Shown: positions 6,606 to 13,826, counted from the stretch's first letter. The stretch: 36,881 nucleotides of DNA from Pseudomonadota bacterium (GCA_023428245.1 JAEYYX010000005.1:1-36881); one strand, 5' to 3'. Program-made: numbers and translations. The notes: generated from the sequence alone by a model not told the origin.

Positions 6606-7006
6606 TTCTCGACTCAGAGGCGCTCAACGCCCTGGCTCACGCAAAGACTCGCGGCGCCTTGGCGCTCCGTGCCCGCGCCATCGTAAGCACTGCGCTTGAG
6701 CGTCGTGCGTTGGTCAGGGTTCCCGCTCCCGTTCTCGCTGAGGTATGCCGCGGCAGGGCCGAGGACGCCGCCGTTGAGCGAATTCTGAACGACCGAGGCA
6801 TCGTCGTTGTCAGTCTTACGGAAGGCATGGCGCGAGATGCGGGTAGACTCCTCGCCAAAGCGAGGCTTGGGTCAACGCATGCTGTTGACGCCTTTGTAGT
6901 TGCCACAGCGCTCGCTTTTGATGCGGCGGTGATAGCAACCGGAGATGGGAAGGACTTCGAGCGATTGTCATCCGGATTGCGCCGCGTACGAATCTTCCAG
7001 ATCTAG
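6590..7006 (+). CDS. vapC: VapC-type PIN-domain toxin
   Basis: The protein has 138 residues and the acidic residues of a PIN-domain RNase: Asp8 (LILDSEALNAL), the Glu in VLAEVCRG, Asp in STHAVDAFVVATAL, and Asp in ATGDGKDFERL. VapC toxins cut specific RNAs, often tRNA or 23S rRNA, with Mg2+. The module is complete, unlike the higBA module. It is followed after about 200 bases by the attC at 7203-7266. Confidence 0.92.
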   Translation: MAEALILDSEALNALAHAKTRGALALRARAIVSTALERRALVRVPAPVLAEVCRGRAEDAAVERILNDRGIVVVSLTEGMARDAGRLLAKARLGSTHAVDAFVVATALAFDAAVIATGDGKDFERLSSGLRRVRIFQI

Positions 7007-7202
7007 CGCGGGCGGTATAACGTCGGTCTTTCTCAGCCCCAATTTGCGGTTGGGCTCGGTATCAGCGTTTACACCCTGCGGAACTGGGAACAGGATCGTC
7101 GTCGTCCGGAAGGGCCCGCTCTTGCTCTGTTGAGAATTGCGGCTCGACATCCTCGAATCATTCGAGAGAACTCGGAGCACCCAGCTTAGCGAACGCGAGG
7201 CT

Positions 7203-7266
7203 CGCAAACTCGCCGTTTGTATTCTGGTGAGGCCTCAGGCTGCGGGACAACGGCAGGGCGTTAGGC
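7203..7266 (+). repeat. Short attC site after the VapBC cassette
   Basis: The 64-base site ends with GTTAGGC (7260-7266). The left arm CGCCGTTTGT pairs with the right arm ACAACGGCAG with one unpaired T. The loop holds ATTCTGGTGAGGCCTCAG, identical to part of the attC at 2381-2535. The 5' box is imperfect (CGCAAAC). A TATAAC at 7016-7021, shortly after the vapC stop, may be the remnant of a longer 5' end. Confidence 0.7.
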
Positions 7267-7500
7267 AGACAAGCGTGAGTTGCACCTGTTGCACCTGCAC
7301 TACCTCGCCAGCCCAAGCGTATTTGCGATGAGGTGCCAGAGCCGTTCTTCGGGCAGCTCGTTCCCTGCCGAACGGGCAGCTGAAAGCTGCTGAAGCGATG
7401 TGCCGCATGCGGCGAGTAATTGAGCGAGGGAAGCAACAGTAAGAAAACGCGAGGTGGTGGGAAACGCTGCCTCGCGTAATTTTTGATGTAGAGTTTGCTG

Positions 7501-8592
7501 ATGCGTCGCTGTGACGAGCCGAAAGCATGGGCCTTTCTCATCGCTTGCTTCCTGGCCCTGGGATGCGGCAAAGAGCCCCCGACAGAATCCATCGCCTTTG
7601 AGAACGAGGGTGTCATCTATGCCGTCATGGGGGGGGCGGAGCTGTGCGCAGGGGCTCCCGAACGAGCGCAAAGAGAAATCGGCGAGCTCTCCGACTGGTT
7701 CGGAGTCGGAGTGACGGGCGTCCGCTATAACCTCTACGAGGGCAAAGATTCCCTTCGCGACTTCGCGCCCTGTTCTCACTACGCCGGAGGCTGCTTCTCC
7801 GAGGGGATTGTCTACACGACCACCGGCGCCGATACGCACGAGCTCGTCCACGCAGTCGCCGCGGCGCTTGGGCAGCCACCAAGGTTCCTCGCGGAAGGAG
7901 CGGCGGTGATGTTCAGCGAGAGTTTCGGCTCCGTCGATACGCAAACGGTTCCTGAGCTCATAGGAAGCTTCGACGTCGTGCGGCTTTGCACGGATGAGGG
8001 GTGGAACGAGGCAGCGGAGCGGGACGTCAGCACCTTGTATCGCACTGCCGGAGCATTCGCGCGGTTTGTCGTTGAGGAGTACGGGCGGGAGCGCTACGTG
8101 GATTTGTACTCTAGACTAGCGCGAGGGCGGCCAGAAACTGAAGTTCGCGAGACGTTCGAGGACGTATTCGCTGTCCGTCTCGACGAACTTTTGGCCCGAT
8201 GGGATGCGTGGGACTTTCTAAGCACCGAGACCGTGTATCGGCTGACTCGAGGAGCGCCCGTCCTTGGCTCCGAGGATGCTGCCACGCTCACTTCCTCTTG
8301 TGGCGTGTCGTGGGGACGGGATTTTGAGCACGATTCGAGCCGCCGCACGCTTCTTCACTTTCGGGGAGAGCCGCGGCGCAGCGTCTCGATCGACAAGAGG
8401 TCAGGTGGCAGTGCCTCTGGCGGCCTCCGGCTGGTGCTGCCAAAGTCTGGTGAACTGCTCGTCATCTTGGATGGACCGTCGGCTGCGTTTCGAGCTCAAA
8501 CTCAGTTCTATGGGCCTCCTGCGGAGCTTAGCATCGAGCAATTGGACCTCGATGCTGAATTGGAGTTAAGCAAACACCCGCGGTGGTTGTGA
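7501..8592 (+). CDS. Lipoprotein with HExxH zincin-like motif
   Basis: With ATG 7501 the protein has 363 residues; a TTG two codons earlier is less likely. Residues 11-22 (AFLIACFLALGC) form a short lipoprotein signal with Cys22. HELVH at 113-117 and Glu132 in FLAEGAAVMF give the gluzincin HExxH...E pattern. The C-terminal 120 residues are beta-rich and unassigned. It shares the motif layout with the protein at 5072-6238. The stop overlaps the next gene by 4 bases (GTGA), so it heads a coupled three-gene operon. The 7267-7500 leader contains no gene. Confidence 0.85.
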   Translation: MRRCDEPKAWAFLIACFLALGCGKEPPTESIAFENEGVIYAVMGGAELCAGAPERAQREIGELSDWFGVGVTGVRYNLYEGKDSLRDFAPCSHYAGGCFSEGIVYTTTGADTHELVHAVAAALGQPPRFLAEGAAVMFSESFGSVDTQTVPELIGSFDVVRLCTDEGWNEAAERDVSTLYRTAGAFARFVVEEYGRERYVDLYSRLARGRPETEVRETFEDVFAVRLDELLARWDAWDFLSTETVYRLTRGAPVLGSEDAATLTSSCGVSWGRDFEHDSSRRTLLHFRGEPRRSVSIDKRSGGSASGGLRLVLPKSGELLVILDGPSAAFRAQTQFYGPPAELSIEQLDLDAELELSKHPRWL

Positions 8593-8891
8593 GCGGTTCA
8601 GCCGAGAAGCACGCTCCCGTGTGTTTTTCATCAGCCGTCGCGGTCGGGGAGATCGGCACGACCATCGTGGAGCCTGGCGTTTTCGTGACTGGTCTTCCAT
8701 TGGCCATGCAGTGCTGCGCGGGTGACGAATGCACCGAAATGGCGATGTGGCCGGATGGAAGTTCTGGCACAGCGACGTGCCCTTCTGGCTGCATCGTACC
8801 CAGCCAGGAGTTTCCTACAGAATGGCAATCGGTTCCCGCCGCTTCCTCCGTGGGGCGGCGGCTCGTCTATGGGGTCAATGTTGCGCGGTGA
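8589..8891 (+). CDS. Small Cys-containing protein of unknown function, coupled to the zincin lipoprotein
   Basis: The GTG start at 8589 overlaps the TGA of the preceding gene, and the next gene starts 4 bases after this stop; that arrangement is the main evidence that it is real. The 100-residue product has seven Cys, including MQCCAGDEC and CPSGC, and no signal peptide. A GTTIVEPGVFVTGLP segment recalls a PAAR-like beta hairpin, but the full PAAR pattern is absent. No function is proposed. Frames on the other strand of this stretch are judged spurious. Confidence 0.5.
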   Translation: MSGSAEKHAPVCFSSAVAVGEIGTTIVEPGVFVTGLPLAMQCCAGDECTEMAMWPDGSSGTATCPSGCIVPSQEFPTEWQSVPAASSVGRRLVYGVNVAR

Positions 8892-8895
8892 ATCG

Positions 8896-9255
8896 ATGAT
8901 ACCGAAGCAACTTTTTTGGATGCTTTGCGTGCTTGCAGGCGCGGTGTCCGGGTGTGCCCCTCGTTCGACCGGATCCTCCGTATCCAGTGGTCTTTCGGGT
9001 GCCGCGGGATTGGTGTCAGCCAACGCGCTCAATCGTGCCGCCAATGGTGCCTGCTGGGGTGAGTGTTCCGGGGGTAACGTCTGCGACAAGGAATCTGGTC
9101 TTTGTGTTGCGGCAACGTGTGACCCGCCATGTCGGCAGGATCAAATGTGTGAGCGATTGAGCATGGGCTTCACTTGCGTGCCGCGAAGTACAGCCAACTC
9201 GCCATCGCAAAGCCCGATTCCTAAGGCGGACGGCGAGTCGGGCCTTACTCAGTGA
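8896..9255 (+). CDS. Small Cys-rich lipoprotein
   Basis: This 119-residue protein has a lipoprotein signal ending in AVSGC (Cys19), a Gly/Ser/Ala-rich linker, and a compact domain with eight Cys at about residues 57-95 in the pattern C-x3-C-x5-C-x6-C-x5-C-x3-C-x5-C-x9-C. Spaced Cys of this type suggest a disulfide-stabilised EGF-like or 'Dickkopf/Cys-rich' repeat found in many myxobacterial surface proteins. An in-frame ATG at 8878 is also possible but would spoil the signal. It is the last gene of the operon beginning at 7501. Confidence 0.75.
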   Translation: MIPKQLFWMLCVLAGAVSGCAPRSTGSSVSSGLSGAAGLVSANALNRAANGACWGECSGGNVCDKESGLCVAATCDPPCRQDQMCERLSMGFTCVPRSTANSPSQSPIPKADGESGLTQ

Positions 9256-9680
9256 GCAGTCTCGATCTCGCGTTGTGGGGGACGCTCGCGCCAGGGCTTC
9301 GACCCCATAGAGGGCCCCGAACTCCCCATCTAGGGACGCCGCACTCCGCTCAGTCGATGAGCGACAGCGCGCTACGACGAGCATTGTTTTCGGGCGGTCG
9401 GGGCGGCGAGGGCGGTGGAGGTCGCGAGCGTGCTCCGTTCAATTGTGGCCACAGTCACATCGAGTTACGATGGCGGGTCCGTGGTTTGCGCGAGGTCACC
9501 GCGAGCAAGGGCTGCGCGCTCAGCGACTTTGTGCAACACGTTGCGTCCTCGATGCCCTGGCTCGGCGACCGCTCATCGTCCTCTTTCGAGAAAGGGCGCC
9601 GGTCGGAGTAAGCTAAGTCGTCATCCCCTTCGAAAGGGATATAGTCCGAATCCCACGTAGGGAGGAAAGGAATAACAGCG
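9256..9680 (+). other. Gap with a degenerate attC-like part
   Basis: No convincing gene is seen. The stretch 9561-9608 (CGACCGCTCATCG, CTCTTTCGAGAAAG, GCGCCGGTCGGAG) resembles the central hairpin of the attC at 3477-3641, including the identical GCGCCGGTCGGAG. A GTTRRRY box is missing on its right side, so this is probably a decayed site between two cassettes. An AGGA-rich ribosome binding site lies at 9660-9668 for the next gene. Confidence 0.45.
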
Positions 9681-10139
9681 ATGGCACGATGGATGAGAGG
9701 ATGCCTCGAGATCACCTTGGCAGCGGTTCTCTTTTTGGCTTGCACCGGGGGCCGGACGGAAGGTGTTGGAGGATCGACTGGTGACGACGGGGTCGATGGA
9801 CCCGCGTGCATGGTCAATGCCGACTGCGCCACTTCCGCCGCTGCGGCCGAGGCCGCCGAAGCCAAGTGTCCTGTTGCCGAGTACTTCTGCTTGAATGGTC
9901 GTTGCGAGGCAGCGTGTGCTAGTACGTGTGAGCCCGAGCGGGGAGCGACTGCTTGCGGCCAGGGTGTATGCACGCCCTACATCCCTTCACTTTGGTACTG
10001 TCATATGCGGTCGATTGAATGTGAGTCGTCGACCGATTGCCCAGCGGAGCCACCAGCCGGCTCGAGCGGGTCAGAGGACGACTGGTCGTGTGACGACGGT
10101 GTTTGCGGATACCCGGACGTCGTCTATCCAACCGAGTGA
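9681..10139 (+). CDS. Cys-rich lipoprotein
   Basis: The 152-residue product has a lipoprotein signal (LFLAC, Cys21), a Gly/Asp-rich linker and about 15 Cys in the mature part, for example CMVNADC, YFCLNGRCEAACASTC, GQGVC and CDDGVC. Repeats of the type 'C.x(5,6)CNxGxC' are common in disulfide-rich surface proteins of myxobacteria. It resembles the lipoprotein at 8896 in composition but not clearly in sequence. It is followed directly by an attC, so it is the gene of that cassette. Confidence 0.8.
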   Translation: MARWMRGCLEITLAAVLFLACTGGRTEGVGGSTGDDGVDGPACMVNADCATSAAAAEAAEAKCPVAEYFCLNGRCEAACASTCEPERGATACGQGVCTPYIPSLWYCHMRSIECESSTDCPAEPPAGSSGSEDDWSCDDGVCGYPDVVYPTE

Positions 10140-10146
10140 CCAAGAT

Positions 10147-10284
10147 TCGTAACATGCGCTCACGCTCTGCATGGCTGAGGCGATTGTGAGGTGCGCTCTT
10201 CGGGCCGCGTCGACGGTCCTGTCCCGCTGGACGCGCTTGGAGCTTTCGAGTGGTATGAATCCCACGGATTGGCGAACGTTAGGC
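10147..10284 (+). repeat. attC-like site
   Basis: TCGTAAC (10147-10153) starts 8 bases after a lipoprotein stop codon and GTTAGGC (10278-10284) closes the site. Partial complementarity exists between ACATGCGCTCACG on the left and TGGCGAACG on the right, weaker than in the other sites. The middle has an imperfect GC-rich hairpin. The 138-base length fits an attC. Confidence 0.55.
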
Positions 10285-10316
10285 AGAAAGTGGACTTGGC
10301 GACTGCTCAGGCTCAT

Positions 10317-10760
10317 TCAGGGGGGAAGGCCGCAGCGGATCCACTGCATCAGGAGTAGGCGATCGTCTGGCGGAAGTGGCTCAGCTTCGACTGGTGGCAT
10401 CAGGCAGTTCAGTACCTCGTCCCTGAGTGAGTCACTCCACGCAACGACGTGCGCGTAGTCATCGAGCGGCCACTCGCCATTCGGAGAGCTTGAGTTGTGG
10501 CAAGTGTTGCAGCTTCGATCGAGGACCGGTCGAATCTTGGCGTAGGTTGGAGGTGGATGAAGGCACTCGGTGGGCGGCGGTACGGCGCAGCTCGCTTCAC
10601 GCTCGTCGGCCCAGTCGGTCCCGCCGCCAGTTCCTCCGGTTGCGGATTGACCCGGGGCTCCTCCCCCGCCGTCGATCTCGCTTCCCCCTCCATCGTCGTT
10701 CGAGGAGCACGCCAAGGGGAGGGTGACGCTAAGCAAGCAAAGCAGGACGGTGAGCTTCAC
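10317..10760 (-). CDS. Lipoprotein with a c-type cytochrome-like domain
   Basis: The 147-residue protein has a lipoprotein signal (LPLAC, Cys18), a Gly/Ser-rich linker (20-50), and then a domain with the haem-attachment motif CNTCH at residues 84-88 in the phrase IRPVLDRSCNTCHNSSSPNGEWPLDDY. Met121 in NCLMPP is a likely distal haem ligand, and the domain ends DDRLLLMQWIRCGLPP. This is the usual shape of the short 'planctomycete/myxobacterial' cytochrome-c-like modules, where further Cys occur. It runs against the array and is divergent from the YcnI-type gene across a 112-base gap. Electron-transfer partners are unknown. Confidence 0.85.
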   Translation of the reverse strand: MKLTVLLCLLSVTLPLACSSNDDGGGSEIDGGGGAPGQSATGGTGGGTDWADEREASCAVPPPTECLHPPPTYAKIRPVLDRSCNTCHNSSSPNGEWPLDDYAHVVAWSDSLRDEVLNCLMPPVEAEPLPPDDRLLLMQWIRCGLPP

Positions 10761-10872
10761 GGAGACTCGGTAGCAGAGTCACGAGGCCGGTGGGTGCGAC
10801 ATCGTGTCGCATTGGCGAGGGGGTGCGGCGAGCCTAAACGCCATCCGCAACCACTATCTCTAGGAGACCCAG

Positions 10873-11568
10873 ATGCGTATCCGTTGTGCTGTTCCGCTTG
10901 CCGCCGCGGCGATCCTTGTTCCCGTGCTGGCTCAGGCCCACATCTCCATCAAGTCTTCACCGGCTGTTGGTGCTTTGACAGACGTCGTGGTTTTTGGTGT
11001 TGGGCACGGTTGCGAGGCCGATGGTGACAACTTGGACACCATCTCCGTAACCATCGAGGTTCCCAAGGGTGTCACATCGATTCGTCCTGAGCTCAGCGGT
11101 TTCGACAACGTCAGTCTCGAGACGGACAAGGCGGGTCTCGTCACGGCGGTCACCTGGACGAAGAGCCAAGCTTTGCAGGACGATATCGCCTACTACGAGC
11201 TTCGGGTTCGCCTCAAGACTCCGGACGCGCCGTTCACGCAGCTGAAGTTTCCGGCGCATCAGCGGTGCGCTTCGGCGGACGGCGAAACGGAAGCGACTGT
11301 CGACTGGGTCGGAGACGAGGGCGACCCTGACCTTGAGCCGGCGCCGGTGCTGACGGTATTGCCAGCGCATTCTGCTGGCTGGAGCAAGTACACCGTCGAA
11401 GAGGACATCACGTCTCTCGAGGTGTTCTTCTCGGACGCGCAAATTGTCTGGCAGGGGAGTGCGGCCTACAGCAGCAACCCGACGACGACGGAGCTGATCG
11501 CAGAAACGGACGGTGTGTCTTCGCTGGTGAAGATCAAAGCGAACAAGGAATTTTGGGTGAAGTACTGA
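10873..11568 (+). CDS. YcnI-type (DUF1775) exported copper-binding-type protein
   Basis: The protein has 231 residues with a Sec signal (residues 1-22) that would be cut before His23. In YcnI proteins this first His binds copper. The body follows the YcnI pattern: HISIKSSPAVGALTDVVVFGVGHGCEADGDNLDTISVTIEVPKGV, then a beta sandwich up to about residue 150. AGGAG at 10862 is a good ribosome binding site. The gene overlaps the next lipoprotein gene (TGATG). YcnI genes usually lie with copper importers or CopC-like genes; here the partner is a tiny lipoprotein and, in the other direction, a haem lipoprotein. Confidence 0.85.
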   Translation: MRIRCAVPLAAAAILVPVLAQAHISIKSSPAVGALTDVVVFGVGHGCEADGDNLDTISVTIEVPKGVTSIRPELSGFDNVSLETDKAGLVTAVTWTKSQALQDDIAYYELRVRLKTPDAPFTQLKFPAHQRCASADGETEATVDWVGDEGDPDLEPAPVLTVLPAHSAGWSKYTVEEDITSLEVFFSDAQIVWQGSAAYSSNPTTTELIAETDGVSSLVKIKANKEFWVKY

Positions 11569-11765
11569 TGCCAGTGATGCGATTCCCGTTCGCGTGCGTT
11601 CTCGGTGCCCTGACACTTGGGCTCCTCGGGTGCTCGAGCGATGCCAAGAAGGGCAATGACCAACCACGGGCGGCGTGTCTGGACGAACCGGGGGCACTGG
11701 ACCGTCCTCCCGAAGATGGTCTGCCGTGCGAACTGATCCCGCCTGGTGTGGAACTGTCGGAGTGA
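11568..11765 (+). CDS. Very small lipoprotein coupled to the YcnI-type gene
   Basis: The ATG at 11568 overlaps the preceding stop in TGATG. The 65-residue product has a lipoprotein signal (LGLLGC, Cys22) and a short acidic mature part with two further Cys (ACLDEPG and LPCELIPP). It has no known domain. A role in copper handling is suggested only by the tight coupling. It ends about 50 bases before an attC. Confidence 0.75.
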   Translation: MPVMRFPFACVLGALTLGLLGCSSDAKKGNDQPRAACLDEPGALDRPPEDGLPCELIPPGVELSE

Positions 11766-11813
11766 GCAGCAGCGGAGCTGGACGCGCCGTCGGTACGGAA
11801 TGTCCTATCTTCT

Positions 11814-11966
11814 ACCTAACACCCGCCGAGCCTGACCGCACACTGGCCAGGCTGTTGCTGCACAGCTCAGGTTCTCGCTCGACCTTTTTTGAATCGAAAG
11901 CAGAGGGGCTCGTCGGCGTTCTCTGCGGAGGTCTGTCGGGGCGGTCGGGCGGGAGGTACGTTAGGG
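11814..11966 (+). repeat. attC site after the YcnI cassette
   Basis: ACCTAAC (11814-11820) starts the site and GTTAGGG (11960-11966) ends it. The left arm CCCGCCGAGCCTGACCGC pairs with the right arm GCGGTCGGGCGGG, leaving five unpaired bases (GAGCC region) on the left. The site is related to that at 12941-13096: both contain GAGCCTGrCCGCA, GAGTTTTCGCTCGACC-like parts and GGTCTGT near the right end followed by GGAAGGTACG or GGAGGTACG. Confidence 0.75.
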
Positions 11967-11994
11967 AGAGTTTGTTGACGACGCGGAGCCTGGT

Positions 11995-12792
11995 TCAGAG
12001 CAGATGCGCAACGCTCGCTGTGAGTTTCCGCTGCATGAAACCTGGCACCCAGTTGGCAAGCTGTCGTCCGATGCGCAAATAGGTTCCCGCGCAGTAGGTT
12101 GACCGCTTGGAGTCCACCGAGCGAGCGAGTTCCCTTCCCACGAACTCGACGTCGAAGCTGGGGATCCCACGAAACTCGATCTTGTTGCCTAGCTCCGTTC
12201 TGGTGTGAGGCGCCACGAACACCTTGACGCGAACCCCCTGACCTCTGACTTCTCCGCGTAGTGCGGTGGAGAACGCCTCCAGCGCCGCTTTGCTGGCAGA
12301 GTAGTTCGCGGTGGTTGGGGTGCCGACGGCAGCGAGGACTGAGGAAACGTTGACGACTGTTCCGGACCCCCTTTCGAGCATGGTCGGCAGAACCGCCCGA
12401 GTCATTCGCATGGTCCCAAAGTAGTTGAGCGTCATTTCTTCGATGAGGTCGTCGTCATCGCGGTCGAGGAGCAGTCCTTGCGTCAGGGCGCCCGCACAAT
12501 TGATCAACACATCGAGCGGCCCGGCCGCGAGCACACGCTCGGCCGACTTTCTGACCGATTCCGAATCCGTCAATTCGACTTGCACGAGCTCTGGCTCCTG
12601 TCCCATGGAACGCAATTCAGACGCGGCTGACTCGAGGTTCTTCTGACTCCTTGCTGCGAGGACGAGCCGGCTTCCCGCGCGGGCGAGCTCCTTTGCTGCG
12701 GCGAGGCCGATTCCCCTCGAACCTCCTGTGATCATGATCCTTCTTGAACGGCCGTCGGACCGAACCCGCCTGCTAGGAATGGATTCACGCAT
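11995..12792 (-). CDS. Short-chain dehydrogenase/reductase
   Basis: With ATG 12792 the product has 265 residues. It has the NAD(P)-binding TGGSRGIG motif at 22-29, the NCAG motif (INCAGALTQG), catalytic Ser in VVNVSSVLA, and YSASKAALEAF with catalytic Tyr and Lys. It belongs to the classical SDR family; the C-terminus (FMQRKLTAS) is like that of membrane-associated SDRs. Substrate is unknown. It runs against the array between two related attC sites, which makes it an inverted cassette with its own promoter. The frame is open further upstream to 13191, but that part crosses the attC and is not considered coding. Confidence 0.88.
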   Translation of the reverse strand: MRESIPSRRVRSDGRSRRIMITGGSRGIGLAAAKELARAGSRLVLAARSQKNLESAASELRSMGQEPELVQVELTDSESVRKSAERVLAAGPLDVLINCAGALTQGLLLDRDDDDLIEEMTLNYFGTMRMTRAVLPTMLERGSGTVVNVSSVLAAVGTPTTANYSASKAALEAFSTALRGEVRGQGVRVKVFVAPHTRTELGNKIEFRGIPSFDVEFVGRELARSVDSKRSTYCAGTYLRIGRQLANWVPGFMQRKLTASVAHLL

Positions 12793-12940
12793 GGGCAGTT
12801 CTGACACCCTGCTGATGGAAGGGTTCCGGACCGAACTGTTGATCACGCTGGTGGATGCGACCGAGCGCGGCGTATGTGGTGAGCTCCGGCCATTCGTCGA
12901 GTACGACGAACCGTTGCGCTTTCCGGAATGAAATCGCGCT

Positions 12941-13096
12941 CCCTCACATCGGCTGAGCCTGGCCGCATACAGGCGGGTAGTCGCTTCGCTCCCGAGTTTT
13001 CGCTCGACCCTTGGTTCTTCCGACCGTAGCGGAGGGGCCCGGTTTGGATGAACTGCAGAGGTCTGTTGCGGCGGTCGAGCGGAAGGTACGTTAGGC
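12941..13096 (+). repeat. attC site before the CdiI-type cassette
   Basis: CCCTCAC (12941-12947) replaces the usual 5' box and GTTAGGC (13090-13096) ends the site. Left arm parts GGCT and GGCCGC pair with GCGGTCGAGC on the right. Much of the sequence resembles the attC at 11814-11966, so the two are copies of one site type that have diverged, the 5' box more than the 3' box. Confidence 0.65.
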
Positions 13097-13105
13097 CGAC
13101 AGACG

Positions 13106-13507
13106 ATGATTCGGTCCGACCGGAACAAGACACTGGACCAGCTGGATCCGCCGGCGTGGGGTGAACCCAGGGACGACTCGCACCTGGTCACGACATGTCA
13201 TCGGCTGCGGCGGAAGCCTTTGAGGGAGTTTGCTGTCGAGGATCTCCGAGTCATGATCGGGCAAAGCTTTAGCCTACCGTGGCTAATCCCTCTCGCCGTC
13301 GAGGCGCTCGAAGCCGAGCCGCTCGTCGCGGGTGACTTCTATGCCGGCGACCTACTCGCCGCCGTCTTGAAGGTGCCGCCCGACTTCTGGCGCGCTGCGC
13401 CTGAATGGCGCTCTCGGACGCAAGCGGTGCTTGACCGTGTCCACCCGGCTTCGACTGAGCTCCGCGCGGCGATCATGGCGTTCCGGGGAGTCGCAACCCA
13501 ACGGTGA
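13106..13507 (+). CDS. CdiI-family contact-dependent growth inhibition immunity protein
   Basis: This 133-residue cytoplasmic protein has the pattern of the CdiI immunity family: RKPLREFAVEDLRVMIGQSFSLPWLIPLAVEALEAEPLVAGDFYAGDLLAAVLKVPPDFW. Members neutralise toxic CdiA C-terminal domains injected by neighbouring cells; some are free-standing orphans. No CdiA/CdiB-type gene lies in the window. It starts 10 bases after the attC 3' box, so it is the last cassette seen. ACCCAAC near its stop (13496-13502) could be a 5' box, but no partner site is evident. Confidence 0.85.
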   Translation: MIRSDRNKTLDQLDPPAWGEPRDDSHLVTTCHRLRRKPLREFAVEDLRVMIGQSFSLPWLIPLAVEALEAEPLVAGDFYAGDLLAAVLKVPPDFWRAAPEWRSRTQAVLDRVHPASTELRAAIMAFRGVATQR

Positions 13508-13771
13508 GTGCAAGGCTTGTTGCCGCCCGGACCATCGCTCCGGATCTCGGGCCGGTATTTCGGTGTGCGGAAGAGAGCCTCGGATCATCGGCTCTCTCTT
13601 TTCGACTCAGCGCCGCATTCTGGCACGAGTCGCATGGTTGTTTGCCGTTCCGAGCGTGGGTGGCCTGGCGGCGCCGCCGGATAGCGATCGGTGAGGAGAG
13701 GAGCCCGGGCGTCGGCAGGCACCCCCGGCCGCGGGGAGAGAAGGCCCTTGGTCACCCAGGAAACGCGCGGA

Positions 13772-13802
13772 CGCGCCCCTACCACATTTTGGTGGGGGCG
13801 CG
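13772..13802. terminator. Strong hairpin, likely bidirectional terminator
   Basis: CGCGCCCCTACCA and TGGTGGGGGCGCG form a 13-base-pair stem with one G-T wobble and the loop CATTT. It lies between the last cassette gene and the end of the fasciclin gene, so it can serve both converging directions. The 13508-13770 stretch before it holds no gene. Confidence 0.65.
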
Positions 13803-13826
13803 CCGGGGGAGGTCCCGCCTCCCTCG

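Noticed and set aside
8528..8794. Minus-strand frame with PAAR-like look (SPAQHCMANGRP)
   Set aside because: The plus-strand gene at 8589 is coupled to both neighbours, and the PAAR repeat pattern is incomplete.
9252..9611. 119-residue plus-strand frame after the Cys-rich lipoprotein
   Set aside because: The low-complexity Gly/Arg stretch, lack of domain and overlap with attC-like sequence argue against a gene.
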